A DNA stretch of 14,879 bases from NVQY01 sp047639325 (GTDB lineage Bacteria; Pseudomonadota; Alphaproteobacteria; Rhodobacterales; Rhodobacteraceae): positions 1 to 14,879 of the forward strand of contig JBLINN010000076.1 of assembly GCA_047639325.1 (NCBI GenBank). The letters run 5' to 3'. The notes beneath the pieces were generated by a model. The model made no database searches and was not told where the DNA came from. It saw only the letters and a program-made list of their open reading frames with translations. The position numbers and the translations under genes are program-made. Positions 1 through 6,933 of the stretch are shown here, one piece after another (the stretch's first letter is position 1; every line of letters begins with the position of its first letter).

Positions 1-2
1 TG

Positions 3-560
3 CAGGTATTCACCGACCTTCTGGGAAAATGGAACCCGCATATCAATCTGGTATCACGCAATAGTTTGGCGGACGTGTGGGAGCGCCACATCGCTGATTC
101 CATTCATGTTTTTCGGGTTGCACCGGTTGTAAACCACTGGGTTGATTTGGGTAGCGGCGGTGGATTCCCTGGTATGGTTGTCGCCATTCTTGCCATGGAC
201 GAAGCGCCTGACATCAAGACTACCCTGGTCGAAAGTGATCAGCGCAAGGCGACATTTTTGCGCACGGCCGCCCGGGAAACTGGGGCGCCTTGTACTGTGA
301 TCTCTGATCGGAGTGAGGCGGTCCCGCCCCAAGAAGCGGATGTTCTTTCTGCGCGGGCTCTGGCGGATTTGTCGGATCTTTTACACCACGCGGAACGACA
401 TCTGGCCTCGGGGGGCACGGCGTTGTTTCCCAAAGGTGTCACCTGGCAAAAAGAGGTGGATGCGGCACAACGGCAATGGCGTTTCGAGGTTGAGGCGATT
501 AATAGTTTGACCAAACCGGGAGCAGCCATTTTGAAAATCACAGGAGTGTCGCGTGTCTGA
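3..560 (+). CDS. rsmG: 16S rRNA (guanine527-N7)-methyltransferase RsmG (GidB), 5' end cut by window
   Basis: RsmG uses S-adenosylmethionine to methylate N7 of G527 in the 530 loop of 16S rRNA, in the cytoplasm. The reading frame is open from base 3, so the first residues lie outside the window; 185 residues are visible against roughly 200-210 for the family. The early part reads WNPHINLVSRNSL, then ERHIADS, both typical of the RsmG N-terminal region. It is followed by the glycine-rich SAM-binding loop WVDLGSGGGFPGMVVAI and an acidic strand end, LVESDQRKATFLR. A TTG near base 66 is internal, because the conserved INLVS segment precedes it. The stop overlaps the parA start by 8 bases, so translation is probably coupled. 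In alphaproteobacteria gidA (mnmG) usually lies just upstream, but that is outside the window. Assignment is firm; only the start is missing. Confidence 0.95.
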   Translation, partial: QVFTDLLGKWNPHINLVSRNSLADVWERHIADSIHVFRVAPVVNHWVDLGSGGGFPGMVVAILAMDEAPDIKTTLVESDQRKATFLRTAARETGAPCTVISDRSEAVPPQEADVLSARALADLSDLLHHAERHLASGGTALFPKGVTWQKEVDAAQRQWRFEVEAINSLTKPGAAILKITGVSRV

Positions 561-1362
561 TTTGTCCCGCCCAGCCGGGCCACGCATTATTGCGGTCGCC
601 AACCAAAAGGGCGGCGTTGGCAAGACAACAACGGCGATCAACCTGGCTGCGGCTTTGGTTGAGGCTGGCTTGCGTGTCCTTGTTGTGGATTTGGATCCGC
701 AAGGAAATGCATCTACCGGATTGGGGGTTGAGCCTGCTGATCGCACGCTGACAACCTATGATCTACTGGTGGAGGATGCCGCACTGGTGGACGTCATTCA
801 AGACACCGCGATTGACGGGCTTGGGATCATACCGGCCACCGTCGACCTGAGTTCAGCTGATATGGAGCTGATTTCAAACGAAAAACGCAGCTTTTTGCTG
901 CATGACGCCTTGCGCCAGACGGCGATGGACCAGTTTGCATGGGATTACGTGCTGATTGACTGCCCGCCGTCGCTTAGCCTGTTGACGGTAAACGCGATGG
1001 TGGCGGCACATTCCGTTCTGGTTCCGCTGCAAAGCGAATTTTTTGCGCTGGAAGGGTTATCGCAATTGATGATGACGATTCGTGAGGTGCGCCAGACGGC
1101 TAATCCAGGCTTGCGGATCGAAGGCGTGGTGCTGACGATGTATGATCGGCGCAACAATCTGTCGCAGCAAGTGGAAGAGGATGCACGTAAAAACCTGGGC
1201 GAGTTGGTGTTTGAAACGCGGATCCCCCGAAATGTGCGGGTCAGCGAAGCGCCGTCTTATGCGATGCCGGTTCTCAGCTATGATCCGGGATCGCAAGGGG
1301 CGATGGCCTATCGGGCGTTGGCAAAAGAACTAATTGGCAACCATAGCAAAGCAGCCGGTTGA
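553..1362 (+). CDS. parA: Chromosome partitioning ATPase ParA (Soj family)
   Basis: ParA is a Walker-type ATPase that binds DNA non-specifically and, with ParB bound at parS, segregates the replication origin region. The protein has 269 residues, normal for chromosomal ParA. The deviant Walker A motif KGGVGKTT (residues 19-26, signature lysine K19) is followed by the A' strand VLVVDLDPQGNAS and the Walker B region YVLIDCPPSLSLLT. The C-terminal part (EDARKNLGELVFETRIPRN, then VSEAPSYAMPV) is typical of the Soj/ParA family. There is no N-terminal DNA-binding extension of the plasmid P1 type, which favours a chromosomal copy. The start is GTG, inside the end of rsmG, with CAGGAG at 541-546 as ribosome-binding site. 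parB follows after 20 bases. Function is inferred from family and context and is not in doubt. Confidence 0.97.
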   Translation: MSDLSRPAGPRIIAVANQKGGVGKTTTAINLAAALVEAGLRVLVVDLDPQGNASTGLGVEPADRTLTTYDLLVEDAALVDVIQDTAIDGLGIIPATVDLSSADMELISNEKRSFLLHDALRQTAMDQFAWDYVLIDCPPSLSLLTVNAMVAAHSVLVPLQSEFFALEGLSQLMMTIREVRQTANPGLRIEGVVLTMYDRRNNLSQQVEEDARKNLGELVFETRIPRNVRVSEAPSYAMPVLSYDPGSQGAMAYRALAKELIGNHSKAAG

Positions 1363-1382
1363 CCGGCGAAAGCGAGGGTAAA

Positions 1383-2279
1383 ATGGCAGGAAACAAGGCG
1401 AAACCTCGGGGGCTGGGTCGTGGATTGTCAGCGCTGATGGCGGATGTGACAACCGAACCGAATAGAAATATGGCCGAAGGAACGCGACGCGGTGATATGT
1501 TGGTTCCGATTGAGCAGTTGGTGGCCAACCCCAATCAGCCGCGCCGCAGTTTTGTTCAGGAAGATTTGGACGATCTGACCGCGTCGATCCGGGAAAAGGG
1601 CGTTTTGCAGCCGTTGTTGGTGCGGGCGATTGATGGCGACAAATACGAGATTGTCGCTGGCGAACGACGGTGGCGGGCTGCCCAGCAGGCGCAGCTGCAT
1701 CAGGTTCCGGTGCTTGTGCGTGAGTTTGACGATGTCGAAGTTCTGGAAGTGGCGATTATCGAAAACATTCAGCGTGCCGATCTGAATGCGATTGAAGAGG
1801 CGGCTGGATATCGTCAGTTGATGAATGGTTTTGGCCACACGCAGGAAAAACTGGCCGAGGCTTTGGGCAAAAGCCGCAGCCATATTGCCAACTTGTTGCG
1901 GTTGCTCTCGCTGCCTGATGACGTCCAGGCGTTGTTGCGCGATGGTCAATTGACTGCTGGCCATGCTAGGGCGCTGATTACTTCGGACAATTCGTCAGAC
2001 TTGGCGAAAAGGGTTGTTAAAGGTGGGTTGTCGGTGCGGGCGACCGAACGGCTGGTGAAAAAGCCGCTGCCGGGTAATGCTGCCCCGTCGAAACTGCGGG
2101 TCAAAGCGACCAGGATGGAAAAGGATGCAGATACGCGGGCGCTTGAGGGCGATCTTGCGGGTATTCTTGGTATGAAAGTGTCGATTGATCACCAGTCAGG
2201 TGGCGAATCCGGGCAAGTCGTCATTTCATACGACACGCTTAATCAACTGGACGAGCTGTGCGGCATCCTTAGCCGTTAG
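1383..2279 (+). CDS. parB: Chromosome partitioning protein ParB (Spo0J family)
   Basis: ParB is the CTP-dependent DNA clamp that loads at parS and stimulates ParA to move the origin. In order the sequence shows a short basic start with RGLGRGLSALM, the VPIEQLVANPNQPRRSF entry to the ParB/Srx fold, the CTP-binding box GERRWRAA (about residue 93), ENIQRADLNAIEEA (about 126), and the DNA-recognition helix-turn-helix TQEKLAEALGKSRSHIANLL (about 153-172). A separate C-terminal dimerisation domain ends the protein. I chose the ATG at 1383 (298 residues) because GAGGG lies four bases upstream of it. An in-frame TTG at 1359, overlapping the parA stop, would add eight residues and is possible. The 3' end runs 11 bases into the end of the convergent DUF454 gene, so no terminator fits between them. 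Confidence 0.96.
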   Translation: MAGNKAKPRGLGRGLSALMADVTTEPNRNMAEGTRRGDMLVPIEQLVANPNQPRRSFVQEDLDDLTASIREKGVLQPLLVRAIDGDKYEIVAGERRWRAAQQAQLHQVPVLVREFDDVEVLEVAIIENIQRADLNAIEEAAGYRQLMNGFGHTQEKLAEALGKSRSHIANLLRLLSLPDDVQALLRDGQLTAGHARALITSDNSSDLAKRVVKGGLSVRATERLVKKPLPGNAAPSKLRVKATRMEKDADTRALEGDLAGILGMKVSIDHQSGGESGQVVISYDTLNQLDELCGILSR

Positions 2280-2622
2280 GGCGCGTCCAGATAAACGTCA
2301 AGACAGCGCCAAGTGTAACTATTTGAATCATAAGAACATATAGTGGAACACTCAAGAACAGGGACAGGCCGAGGACCGCAGCGATGGACAACGTTGCTAG
2401 TCGCTTTGCCCGCGGTCGAATGGCCCCTGATCTATTCCAATCGTCAATAAGAGGCCCGAAAATCGGGTGAGACAACAGCCAATTATGCAGGCGGCTGGAC
2501 GAACGCGCGAAAAAGAAGGCGGCCAGCAGCAGGAATGGAACGGTTGGTAACAGCGGCAGGACAATGCCAATCACCGCGAGCGCGACGCAAATCAATCCCA
2601 AAGCTGCCCAGATAACCTGCAT
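2269..2622 (-). CDS. DUF454 (YbaN-type) small inner-membrane protein
   Basis: This is a 117-residue hydrophobic protein of the DUF454/YbaN family, whose biochemical role is unknown. Residues 3-40 form a long hydrophobic stretch with a central proline break (IGIVLPLLPTVPFLLLAAFFF), which reads as a membrane hairpin. It is followed by the family-typical ARSSSRLHNWLLSHPIFGPLIDDW segment, given here only as positions 39-62, with the HP..G motif. A basic linker (IRPRAKRLA) leads to a second hydrophobic region (about 75-110). The predicted topology is three to four helices in the inner membrane. The gene begins three bases after the hemW stop, so it is probably the last gene of the rph-rdgB-hemW unit. 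Its own Shine-Dalgarno is poor, which fits translational coupling. Its 3' end overlaps parB tail to tail. No function is assigned beyond membrane location. Confidence 0.88.
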   Translation of the reverse strand: MQVIWAALGLICVALAVIGIVLPLLPTVPFLLLAAFFFARSSSRLHNWLLSHPIFGPLIDDWNRSGAIRPRAKRLATLSIAAVLGLSLFLSVPLYVLMIQIVTLGAVLTFIWTRPNG

Positions 2623-2625
2623 GTT

Positions 2626-3783
2626 CTAATCCGATAACAATTCACGGATCACTGCATTAAGAACCGCGCGACCCGACTGCGTGGCCATAATGCGCCCGTC
2701 CTGTGCGGTTATCATCCCCAGTTCGGTCAGATAGGTCAGCTTTTTACCCTCCAAAGGCACGCCGCAAAGGGAGTGATAACGATCGGGGTCAATCCCCTCG
2801 GTCAGTCTAAGGCCCATCATCAGCATTTCCTCGGCCTGTTCCATCGCTGTCAACGGTGTGCGCAAAACCTCACCTGACCCATTGGCGACAGCCTGCAACC
2901 AAGCGCCGGGGGCTTTGGCGCATTCGGTGGCGACGCGGATCCCGCCGATTGACAGCCTGCCATGCGCGCCGGGGCCGATGCCGATATAGTCGCCATAGCG
3001 CCAATAGATCAGGTTGTGGCGGGACTGGGCGTCGGGCCGCGCGTGGTTTGACACCTCATAGGCCGGAAGGCCGTGTGTGTCGCAAATGTCCTGCGTGGCC
3101 TGATACATGTCTGCGGCAAGGTCGTCTGATGGTAATCCGCGTAACCCGCCCTTGGTGTATCTGTCGCCAAAGGCGGTGCCGGTTTCGACGGTCAGCTGGT
3201 AAAGGGACAGGTGATCAATCGCCATGCCAAGGGCTTGATTCAGCTCTGATTTCCAGTGATCCAGCGATTGGTCTTGCCGGGCATAGATCAGATCAAAACT
3301 GACCCTATCGAAACAGGATCGGGCGACATCAAAGGCCGTTTGTGCCTCGGCCACTGTATGAATGCGACCCAGACGGCGCAAATCCACATCATTTAGGGCC
3401 TGTATGCCCATCGACACCCGATTGATGCCCGCATCGCGATACCCAGCAAAGCGACCGGCCTCGACTGAGCCCGGGTTGGCCTCGAGCGTGATTTCAATGT
3501 CATTTGCCATAGGCCAATGGGCGCGGATGGCGTCGATGATAGCCGCGACAGTGTCGGGATGCATCAAACTAGGTGTGCCGCCGCCAAAATAGGCTGCGTT
3601 CAAAACCCGGCCTTGGGTTTCGGCCGCAACCCGAGATATTTCCGCCAAATAGGCTCTAACCCAGGTATTTTGGTCAATATTCTGGGAAACATGGCTATTG
3701 AAATCGCAATAGGGGCATTTGGCCTGACAAAACGGCCAGTGCACATACAGGCCAAAGCCGCCATGGCGCCAATCCTCAGCCAA
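2626..3783 (-). CDS. hemW: Radical SAM heme chaperone HemW (oxygen-independent coproporphyrinogen oxidase-like)
   Basis: HemW is a radical SAM protein of the HemN superfamily that binds heme and hands it to respiratory enzymes; many genomes mislabel it as coproporphyrinogen III oxidase. The conserved start GGFGLYVHWPFC leads into the iron-sulfur motif CQAKCPYCDF, with cysteines 19, 23 and 26 spaced CxxxCxxC. The SAM-contacting GGGTPSL follows at 67-73, then MGIQALND and the YWRYGDYIGIGPGAHG region. The C-terminal HemW domain contains MMGLRLTEGID. I chose TTG at 3783 (385 residues). It sits just before the conserved start, has AGGG four bases upstream, and overlaps the rdgB stop by 8 bases. 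An ATG at 3813 adds ten residues without a clear ribosome-binding site, and an ATG at 3900 would run deep into rdgB. Family assignment is strong; the start is moderately supported. Confidence 0.92.
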   Translation of the reverse strand: MAEDWRHGGFGLYVHWPFCQAKCPYCDFNSHVSQNIDQNTWVRAYLAEISRVAAETQGRVLNAAYFGGGTPSLMHPDTVAAIIDAIRAHWPMANDIEITLEANPGSVEAGRFAGYRDAGINRVSMGIQALNDVDLRRLGRIHTVAEAQTAFDVARSCFDRVSFDLIYARQDQSLDHWKSELNQALGMAIDHLSLYQLTVETGTAFGDRYTKGGLRGLPSDDLAADMYQATQDICDTHGLPAYEVSNHARPDAQSRHNLIYWRYGDYIGIGPGAHGRLSIGGIRVATECAKAPGAWLQAVANGSGEVLRTPLTAMEQAEEMLMMGLRLTEGIDPDRYHSLCGVPLEGKKLTYLTELGMITAQDGRIMATQSGRAVLNAVIRELLSD

Positions 3784-4387
3784 AACACCCTGCAACAAAT
3801 TTGGCGACCGCATCCGCGCGGTGGCTGATTTTGTTCTTTTCCCAACGATCCATTTCACCAAAGGTGATATCATGCCCGTCGGGCACAAAAATCGGGTCAT
3901 AACCGTGACCCTGCGAACCGCGCATCGGCCAAACCACTTTGCCGGACATCAAGCCGGGGAAAACTTCGTCATGGCCATCAGGCCAGGCGATGACCAGCGT
4001 GCAACAGAACCGGGCAGTGCGCGGATGCGGGGCATTTGCGGCTTCAAGCTCTCGGTGGGTGCGCTCCATTGCCATCGAAAAGTCCCGACCATTTGGGGTT
4101 TCGGCCCAATCGGCAGTATAGACACCGGGCGCGCCGTCAAGCGCGTCAATCTCGATACCGGAATCGTCGGACAGGGCGGGCAGGCCAGTGGCCTTGGCGG
4201 CGGCATGCGCCTTTATACGTGCATTGCCGACAAAGGTGGTTTCGGTTTCTTCCGGTTCGGGCAGGTTCATTTCCGCCGCCCCCACGACAGTGACGCCGTG
4301 GGGGGACAGAAGATGCGCCATTTCGTCCAGTTTTCCCTGGTTATGGGTCGCAATCAGCAACCTTTCGCCGGAAAACTTGCGGGTCAT
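3776..4387 (-). CDS. rdgB: dITP/XTP pyrophosphatase RdgB (Ham1 family)
   Basis: RdgB hydrolyses non-canonical purine triphosphates (dITP, ITP, XTP) to monophosphate and pyrophosphate. This keeps deaminated bases out of DNA and RNA. The 203-residue protein carries the family signatures in order: the substrate loop IATHNQGKLDEM near the N-terminus, the metal-binding and catalytic region ALSDDSGIEIDALDGAPGVY, then GHGYDPIFVPDG, and finally the base-recognition motif NKISHRADA close to the C-terminus. Length is normal. The ATG overlaps the rph stop as ATGA, a classic coupling arrangement, and the 3' end overlaps the start of hemW. Pairing of rph with rdgB is common in bacteria. RNase PH is phosphorolytic and RdgB cleans nucleotide pools, but their cooperation is inferred from neighbourhood only. 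Confidence 0.96.
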   Translation of the reverse strand: MTRKFSGERLLIATHNQGKLDEMAHLLSPHGVTVVGAAEMNLPEPEETETTFVGNARIKAHAAAKATGLPALSDDSGIEIDALDGAPGVYTADWAETPNGRDFSMAMERTHRELEAANAPHPRTARFCCTLVIAWPDGHDEVFPGLMSGKVVWPMRGSQGHGYDPIFVPDGHDITFGEMDRWEKNKISHRADAVAKFVAGCFG

Positions 4388-5097
4388 GCGGTGGCTGCTT
4401 TTTGCATGGCGACCAGTTCGGTCACGCCTTTTTCAGCCAGATCCATCAGTTGGTTCATCTGATCGCGGGAATAGGTGGAGCCCTCGGCAGACATCTGAAC
4501 CTCGACCAGTTGGCCGGTCCCGGTAATGATGAAGTTGCCGTCAACGCCTGCTTCGCTGTCTTCGGGGTAGTCCAAATCCAACACTGGTTGGCCAGCGTAA
4601 ATACCGCAGCTGACGGCGGCGATTAGATCAACCAGTGGGTCTGTGACCACCTCGCCGGTTTTCATCAGTTTGTTGACCGCAAGGCGCAGCGCGATCCAGC
4701 CGCCGGTAATCGAGGCGCAGCGCGTACCGCCATCAGCTTGCAAAACATCGCAATCTATAGTGATTTGCCGCTCGCCCAACGCCACCCGGTCAACCCCAGC
4801 GCGCAAGGACCGGCCAATCAGCCGCTGGATTTCAACGGTGCGCCCGCCTTGTTTGCCGGCTGTGGCCTCGCGTCGCATCCGCGTGTTGGTGGCGCGTGGT
4901 AGCATGCCGTATTCTGCGGTGACCCAGCCCAGCCCAGAGCCTTTGATAAAAGGCGGCACGCGATCCGCCAGCGATGCCGTGCACAACACATGGGTATCCC
5001 CGACCTTGATCAGGCAGCACCCTTCGGCGTGTTTGGTAAAGCCCGTTTCGATTGAAACCGGGCGCATTTCGCTTAAATCTCTTCCAGAGGGGCGCAT
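4384..5097 (-). CDS. rph: Ribonuclease PH
   Basis: RNase PH is a phosphate-dependent 3'-5' exoribonuclease that trims the 3' trailer of tRNA precursors; it works as a hexamer in the cytoplasm. The protein is 237 residues, the usual size, and starts with MRPSGRDLSEMRPV. Family motifs follow: KHAEGCCLIKVGDTHVLCTAS, GWVTAEYGMLPRAT, the KQGGRTVEIQRLIGRSLRAGVD region with the phosphate-binding arginine, CDVLQADGGTRCASITG, and SAEGSTYSRDQMNQLMDLA near the end. The ATG at 5097 has AAGGA seven to eight bases upstream. It is the first gene of the minus-strand unit rph-rdgB-hemW-DUF454 and is divergent from hrcA across about 115 bases. I could not find a convincing promoter for it in that gap. Confidence 0.97.
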   Translation of the reverse strand: MRPSGRDLSEMRPVSIETGFTKHAEGCCLIKVGDTHVLCTASLADRVPPFIKGSGLGWVTAEYGMLPRATNTRMRREATAGKQGGRTVEIQRLIGRSLRAGVDRVALGERQITIDCDVLQADGGTRCASITGGWIALRLAVNKLMKTGEVVTDPLVDLIAAVSCGIYAGQPVLDLDYPEDSEAGVDGNFIITGTGQLVEVQMSAEGSTYSRDQMNQLMDLAEKGVTELVAMQKAATA

Positions 5098-5159
5098 TCT
5101 GATATCCTTTTTTGGTTAGGGTCGGGATACCGTCCAGCGGGGCGATGATGCAACCCCGA

Positions 5160-5187
5160 TTGACCTTTGCTGCAGGGCGACTTTAAT
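5160..5187 (+). promoter_or_regulatory. Candidate sigma-70 promoter for hrcA-grpE
   Basis: TTGACC (5160-5165) and TTTAAT (5182-5187) are separated by 16 bases, and each matches five of six consensus positions. Transcription would begin near 5194, downstream of the ATG at 5186 and upstream of the ATG at 5213. No CIRCE inverted repeat (TTAGCACTC-N9-GAGTGCTAA) and no clear RpoH-type promoter is visible here. Confidence 0.5.
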
Positions 5188-5201
5188 GGCAGTCCAGCCA
5201 A

Positions 5202-5207
5202 GAGGGG
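5202..5207 (+). promoter_or_regulatory. Ribosome-binding site deciding the hrcA start
   Basis: GAGGGG lies five bases before the ATG at 5213 and inside any longer reading from the ATG at 5186. This strong site favours the shorter protein. Confidence 0.6.
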
Positions 5208-5212
5208 CGCGG

Positions 5213-6277
5213 ATGAACGACACGACAAAATTGTTGGACGAAATGAACGACCGGTCACGCGAAGTGTTTCGGCTGGTGGTTGAATCGTATTTGGACAGTG
5301 GCGACCCGATTGGCAGCCGCACCCTGACCCGCGCGCTAAGCGAAAAGGTCAGCGCGGCGACCATCCGCAATGTGATGCAGGATTTGGAATATTTGGGTCT
5401 GTTGGACAGTCCGCATGTCAGTGCCGGGCGGGTGCCGACCCAGATGGGGCTGCGGATGTTTGTTGATGGATTGCTAGAGGTTGGCGATCTGAATGACTCT
5501 GACCGGCAAAAGATTGACGCCACGCTATCCAGTAATACCGCGGATATGGGCAATATACTGGACCGGGTTGGATCGGCCTTGTCGGGTGTGACGCAAGGCG
5601 CGTCGCTGGTGTTGACGCCCAAGCACGAGGCAGCGATCCGCCATATCGAATTTGTCTCACTTGGGCATGATCGGGCATTGGTGGTTCTGGTCTTTGCCGA
5701 CGGACATGTGGAAAACCGGCTGTTTACCCCACCCCCCGGGCAAACCCCCAGTTCGATGCGTGAGGCGGCGAATTTCCTGAATGCGCTAGTCGAGGGTAAA
5801 ACCCTAAGGGAGGTGCGCAAAGTCATTCAGCATCAGATCAAATCACGACGCCAGGAAATCGACAGTCTGGCGCAGGTTATGGTGGAAAGCGGCATGGCCG
5901 TGTGGGACAGCGAAGGCGAAGAGGCAGAGCGGTTGATCGTGCGGGGGCGGGCGAATCTTATTGGCGATGACACCCCGGATGAAGGGTTGGATCGCATCAG
6001 ATCGCTGTTTGACGACCTGGAACGCAAGCGCGATATCGCCGATTTTCTGGATTTGACCGAAGACGGTGAAGGCGTGCGCATTTTTATTGGCTCTGAGAAC
6101 AAACTTTTCTCACTTTCGGGTTCCTCTCTGGTGGTGTCTCCTTATATGAACGCTGATCGTAAGATCATTGGTGCGGTCGGGGTTATTGGACCCACGCGGT
6201 TAAATTACGGGCGGATCGTGCCGATTGTGGATTACACGGCACAGCTGGTCGGGCGGCTGATTTCCGACCGGAGTTAG
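5213..6277 (+). CDS. hrcA: Heat-inducible transcription repressor HrcA
   Basis: HrcA represses chaperone genes by binding CIRCE operators; GroEL keeps it active, so titration of GroEL by unfolded protein relieves repression. The 354-residue protein starts MNDTTKLLDEMNDRSREVF. Its winged helix-turn-helix spans about residues 12-75, with SGDPIGSRTLTRAL, SAATIRNVMQDLEYLGLL and the wing SPHVSAGRVPT. A GAF-like regulatory region follows, and the closing segment IGAVGVIGPTRLNYGRIVPI is characteristic of the family. An ATG at 5186 would add nine residues, but the predicted promoter and the ribosome-binding site both favour 5213. grpE follows after 11 bases, so they form an operon. No CIRCE lies upstream, so self-repression is not supported here; targets are more likely groESL or dnaK elsewhere in the genome. 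Confidence 0.96.
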   Translation: MNDTTKLLDEMNDRSREVFRLVVESYLDSGDPIGSRTLTRALSEKVSAATIRNVMQDLEYLGLLDSPHVSAGRVPTQMGLRMFVDGLLEVGDLNDSDRQKIDATLSSNTADMGNILDRVGSALSGVTQGASLVLTPKHEAAIRHIEFVSLGHDRALVVLVFADGHVENRLFTPPPGQTPSSMREAANFLNALVEGKTLREVRKVIQHQIKSRRQEIDSLAQVMVESGMAVWDSEGEEAERLIVRGRANLIGDDTPDEGLDRIRSLFDDLERKRDIADFLDLTEDGEGVRIFIGSENKLFSLSGSSLVVSPYMNADRKIIGAVGVIGPTRLNYGRIVPIVDYTAQLVGRLISDRS

Positions 6278-6288
6278 AGGTAAAGAAG

Positions 6289-6852
6289 ATGGCAGAGCAC
6301 AAAAACGAAGATTTCCTGGACGATATTGCGGATGCAGAAGCCGAGGCTTTGGCCGATGAGATGGCGGATCTTGATCCTGAGCTGATCGAGATCGATTCGC
6401 TGCGCGCCGAGCGAGACCAGTTCCGCGACCGGTTTATGCGGGCGTTGGCTGATTCTGAAAATGCGCGCAAACGGTCAGACAAGGATCGACGCGAGGCTGA
6501 GCAATATGGTGGATCAAAGCTGGCGCGGGATATGTTGCCGGTGTTTGACAATATGAAGCGCGCGATCGAGGCGGCGACGGACGAGCAGAAACAGGTGTCT
6601 GCGGCATTGATCGAAGGGATCGAGCTGACAATGCGTGAATTGCTGAACGTGTTTCAAAAACACGGCATTCGGATTGAGACGCCGGAAGTTGGTGACAGGT
6701 TTGACCCGCAACTGCATCAGGCGATGTTCGAAGCGCCCGTGCCGGGCACCGTGGCCGGAGAGATCATTCAGGTCGCGGCCGAAGGGTTTATGTTGCATGA
6801 CCGTTTGTTGCGTCCGGCACAAGTTGGCGTGTCTTCGACACCTACGGGTTAA
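6289..6852 (+). CDS. grpE: Nucleotide exchange factor GrpE
   Basis: GrpE releases ADP from DnaK and so resets the Hsp70 cycle; it acts as a homodimer in the cytoplasm. The 187-residue protein has the expected plan. An acidic, disordered N-terminal tail (about residues 1-40) is followed by a long charged helix with coiled-coil character (LRAERDQFRDRFMRALADSE, then KRSDKDRREAEQY). Next come the helical part with ARDMLPVFDNMKRAI and the C-terminal beta domain that touches DnaK (FDPQLHQAMFEAPV, then AAEGFMLHDRLLRPAQVGV). AGAGG precedes the ATG. It follows hrcA closely; dnaK and dnaJ are not in the window. It is convergent with mutS, and a hairpin lies between them. Confidence 0.96.
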   Translation: MAEHKNEDFLDDIADAEAEALADEMADLDPELIEIDSLRAERDQFRDRFMRALADSENARKRSDKDRREAEQYGGSKLARDMLPVFDNMKRAIEAATDEQKQVSAALIEGIELTMRELLNVFQKHGIRIETPEVGDRFDPQLHQAMFEAPVPGTVAGEIIQVAAEGFMLHDRLLRPAQVGVSSTPTG

Positions 6853-6904
6853 TCCAGCCGCCTGCTAAGTATCAGGTTGGGGAGCCTCCGGCGGGGATAT
6901 TTTG

Positions 6905-6933
6905 GGCCAGAAAAAGAGCTGGCCTTAGGTTTT
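6905..6933. terminator. Hairpin between convergent grpE and mutS, possible terminator
   Basis: GGCCAG (6905-6910) pairs perfectly with CTGGCC (6919-6924) across an eight-base A-rich loop. On the plus strand the stem is followed by a broken T-run (TTAGGTTTT), which overlaps the mutS stop and last codons. The stem is short and the T-run interrupted, so this is a weak intrinsic terminator at best. It is preceded at 6889-6904 by CCGGCGGGGATATTTT, a motif I associate with gene ends in Rhodobacterales. Confidence 0.4.

Noticed and set aside
1428..1964. 178-residue minus-strand reading frame opposite parB
   Set aside because: Glutamine- and histidine-rich shadow of parB codons with no support.
3821..4462. 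213-residue plus-strand reading frame opposite rdgB and the end of rph
   Set aside because: Antisense to two well-identified overlapping genes; its translation resembles no family I know.
5116..5826. 236-residue minus-strand reading frame opposite hrcA
   Set aside because: Arginine- and serine-rich, low-complexity translation with no motif, lying fully antisense to the firmly identified hrcA.
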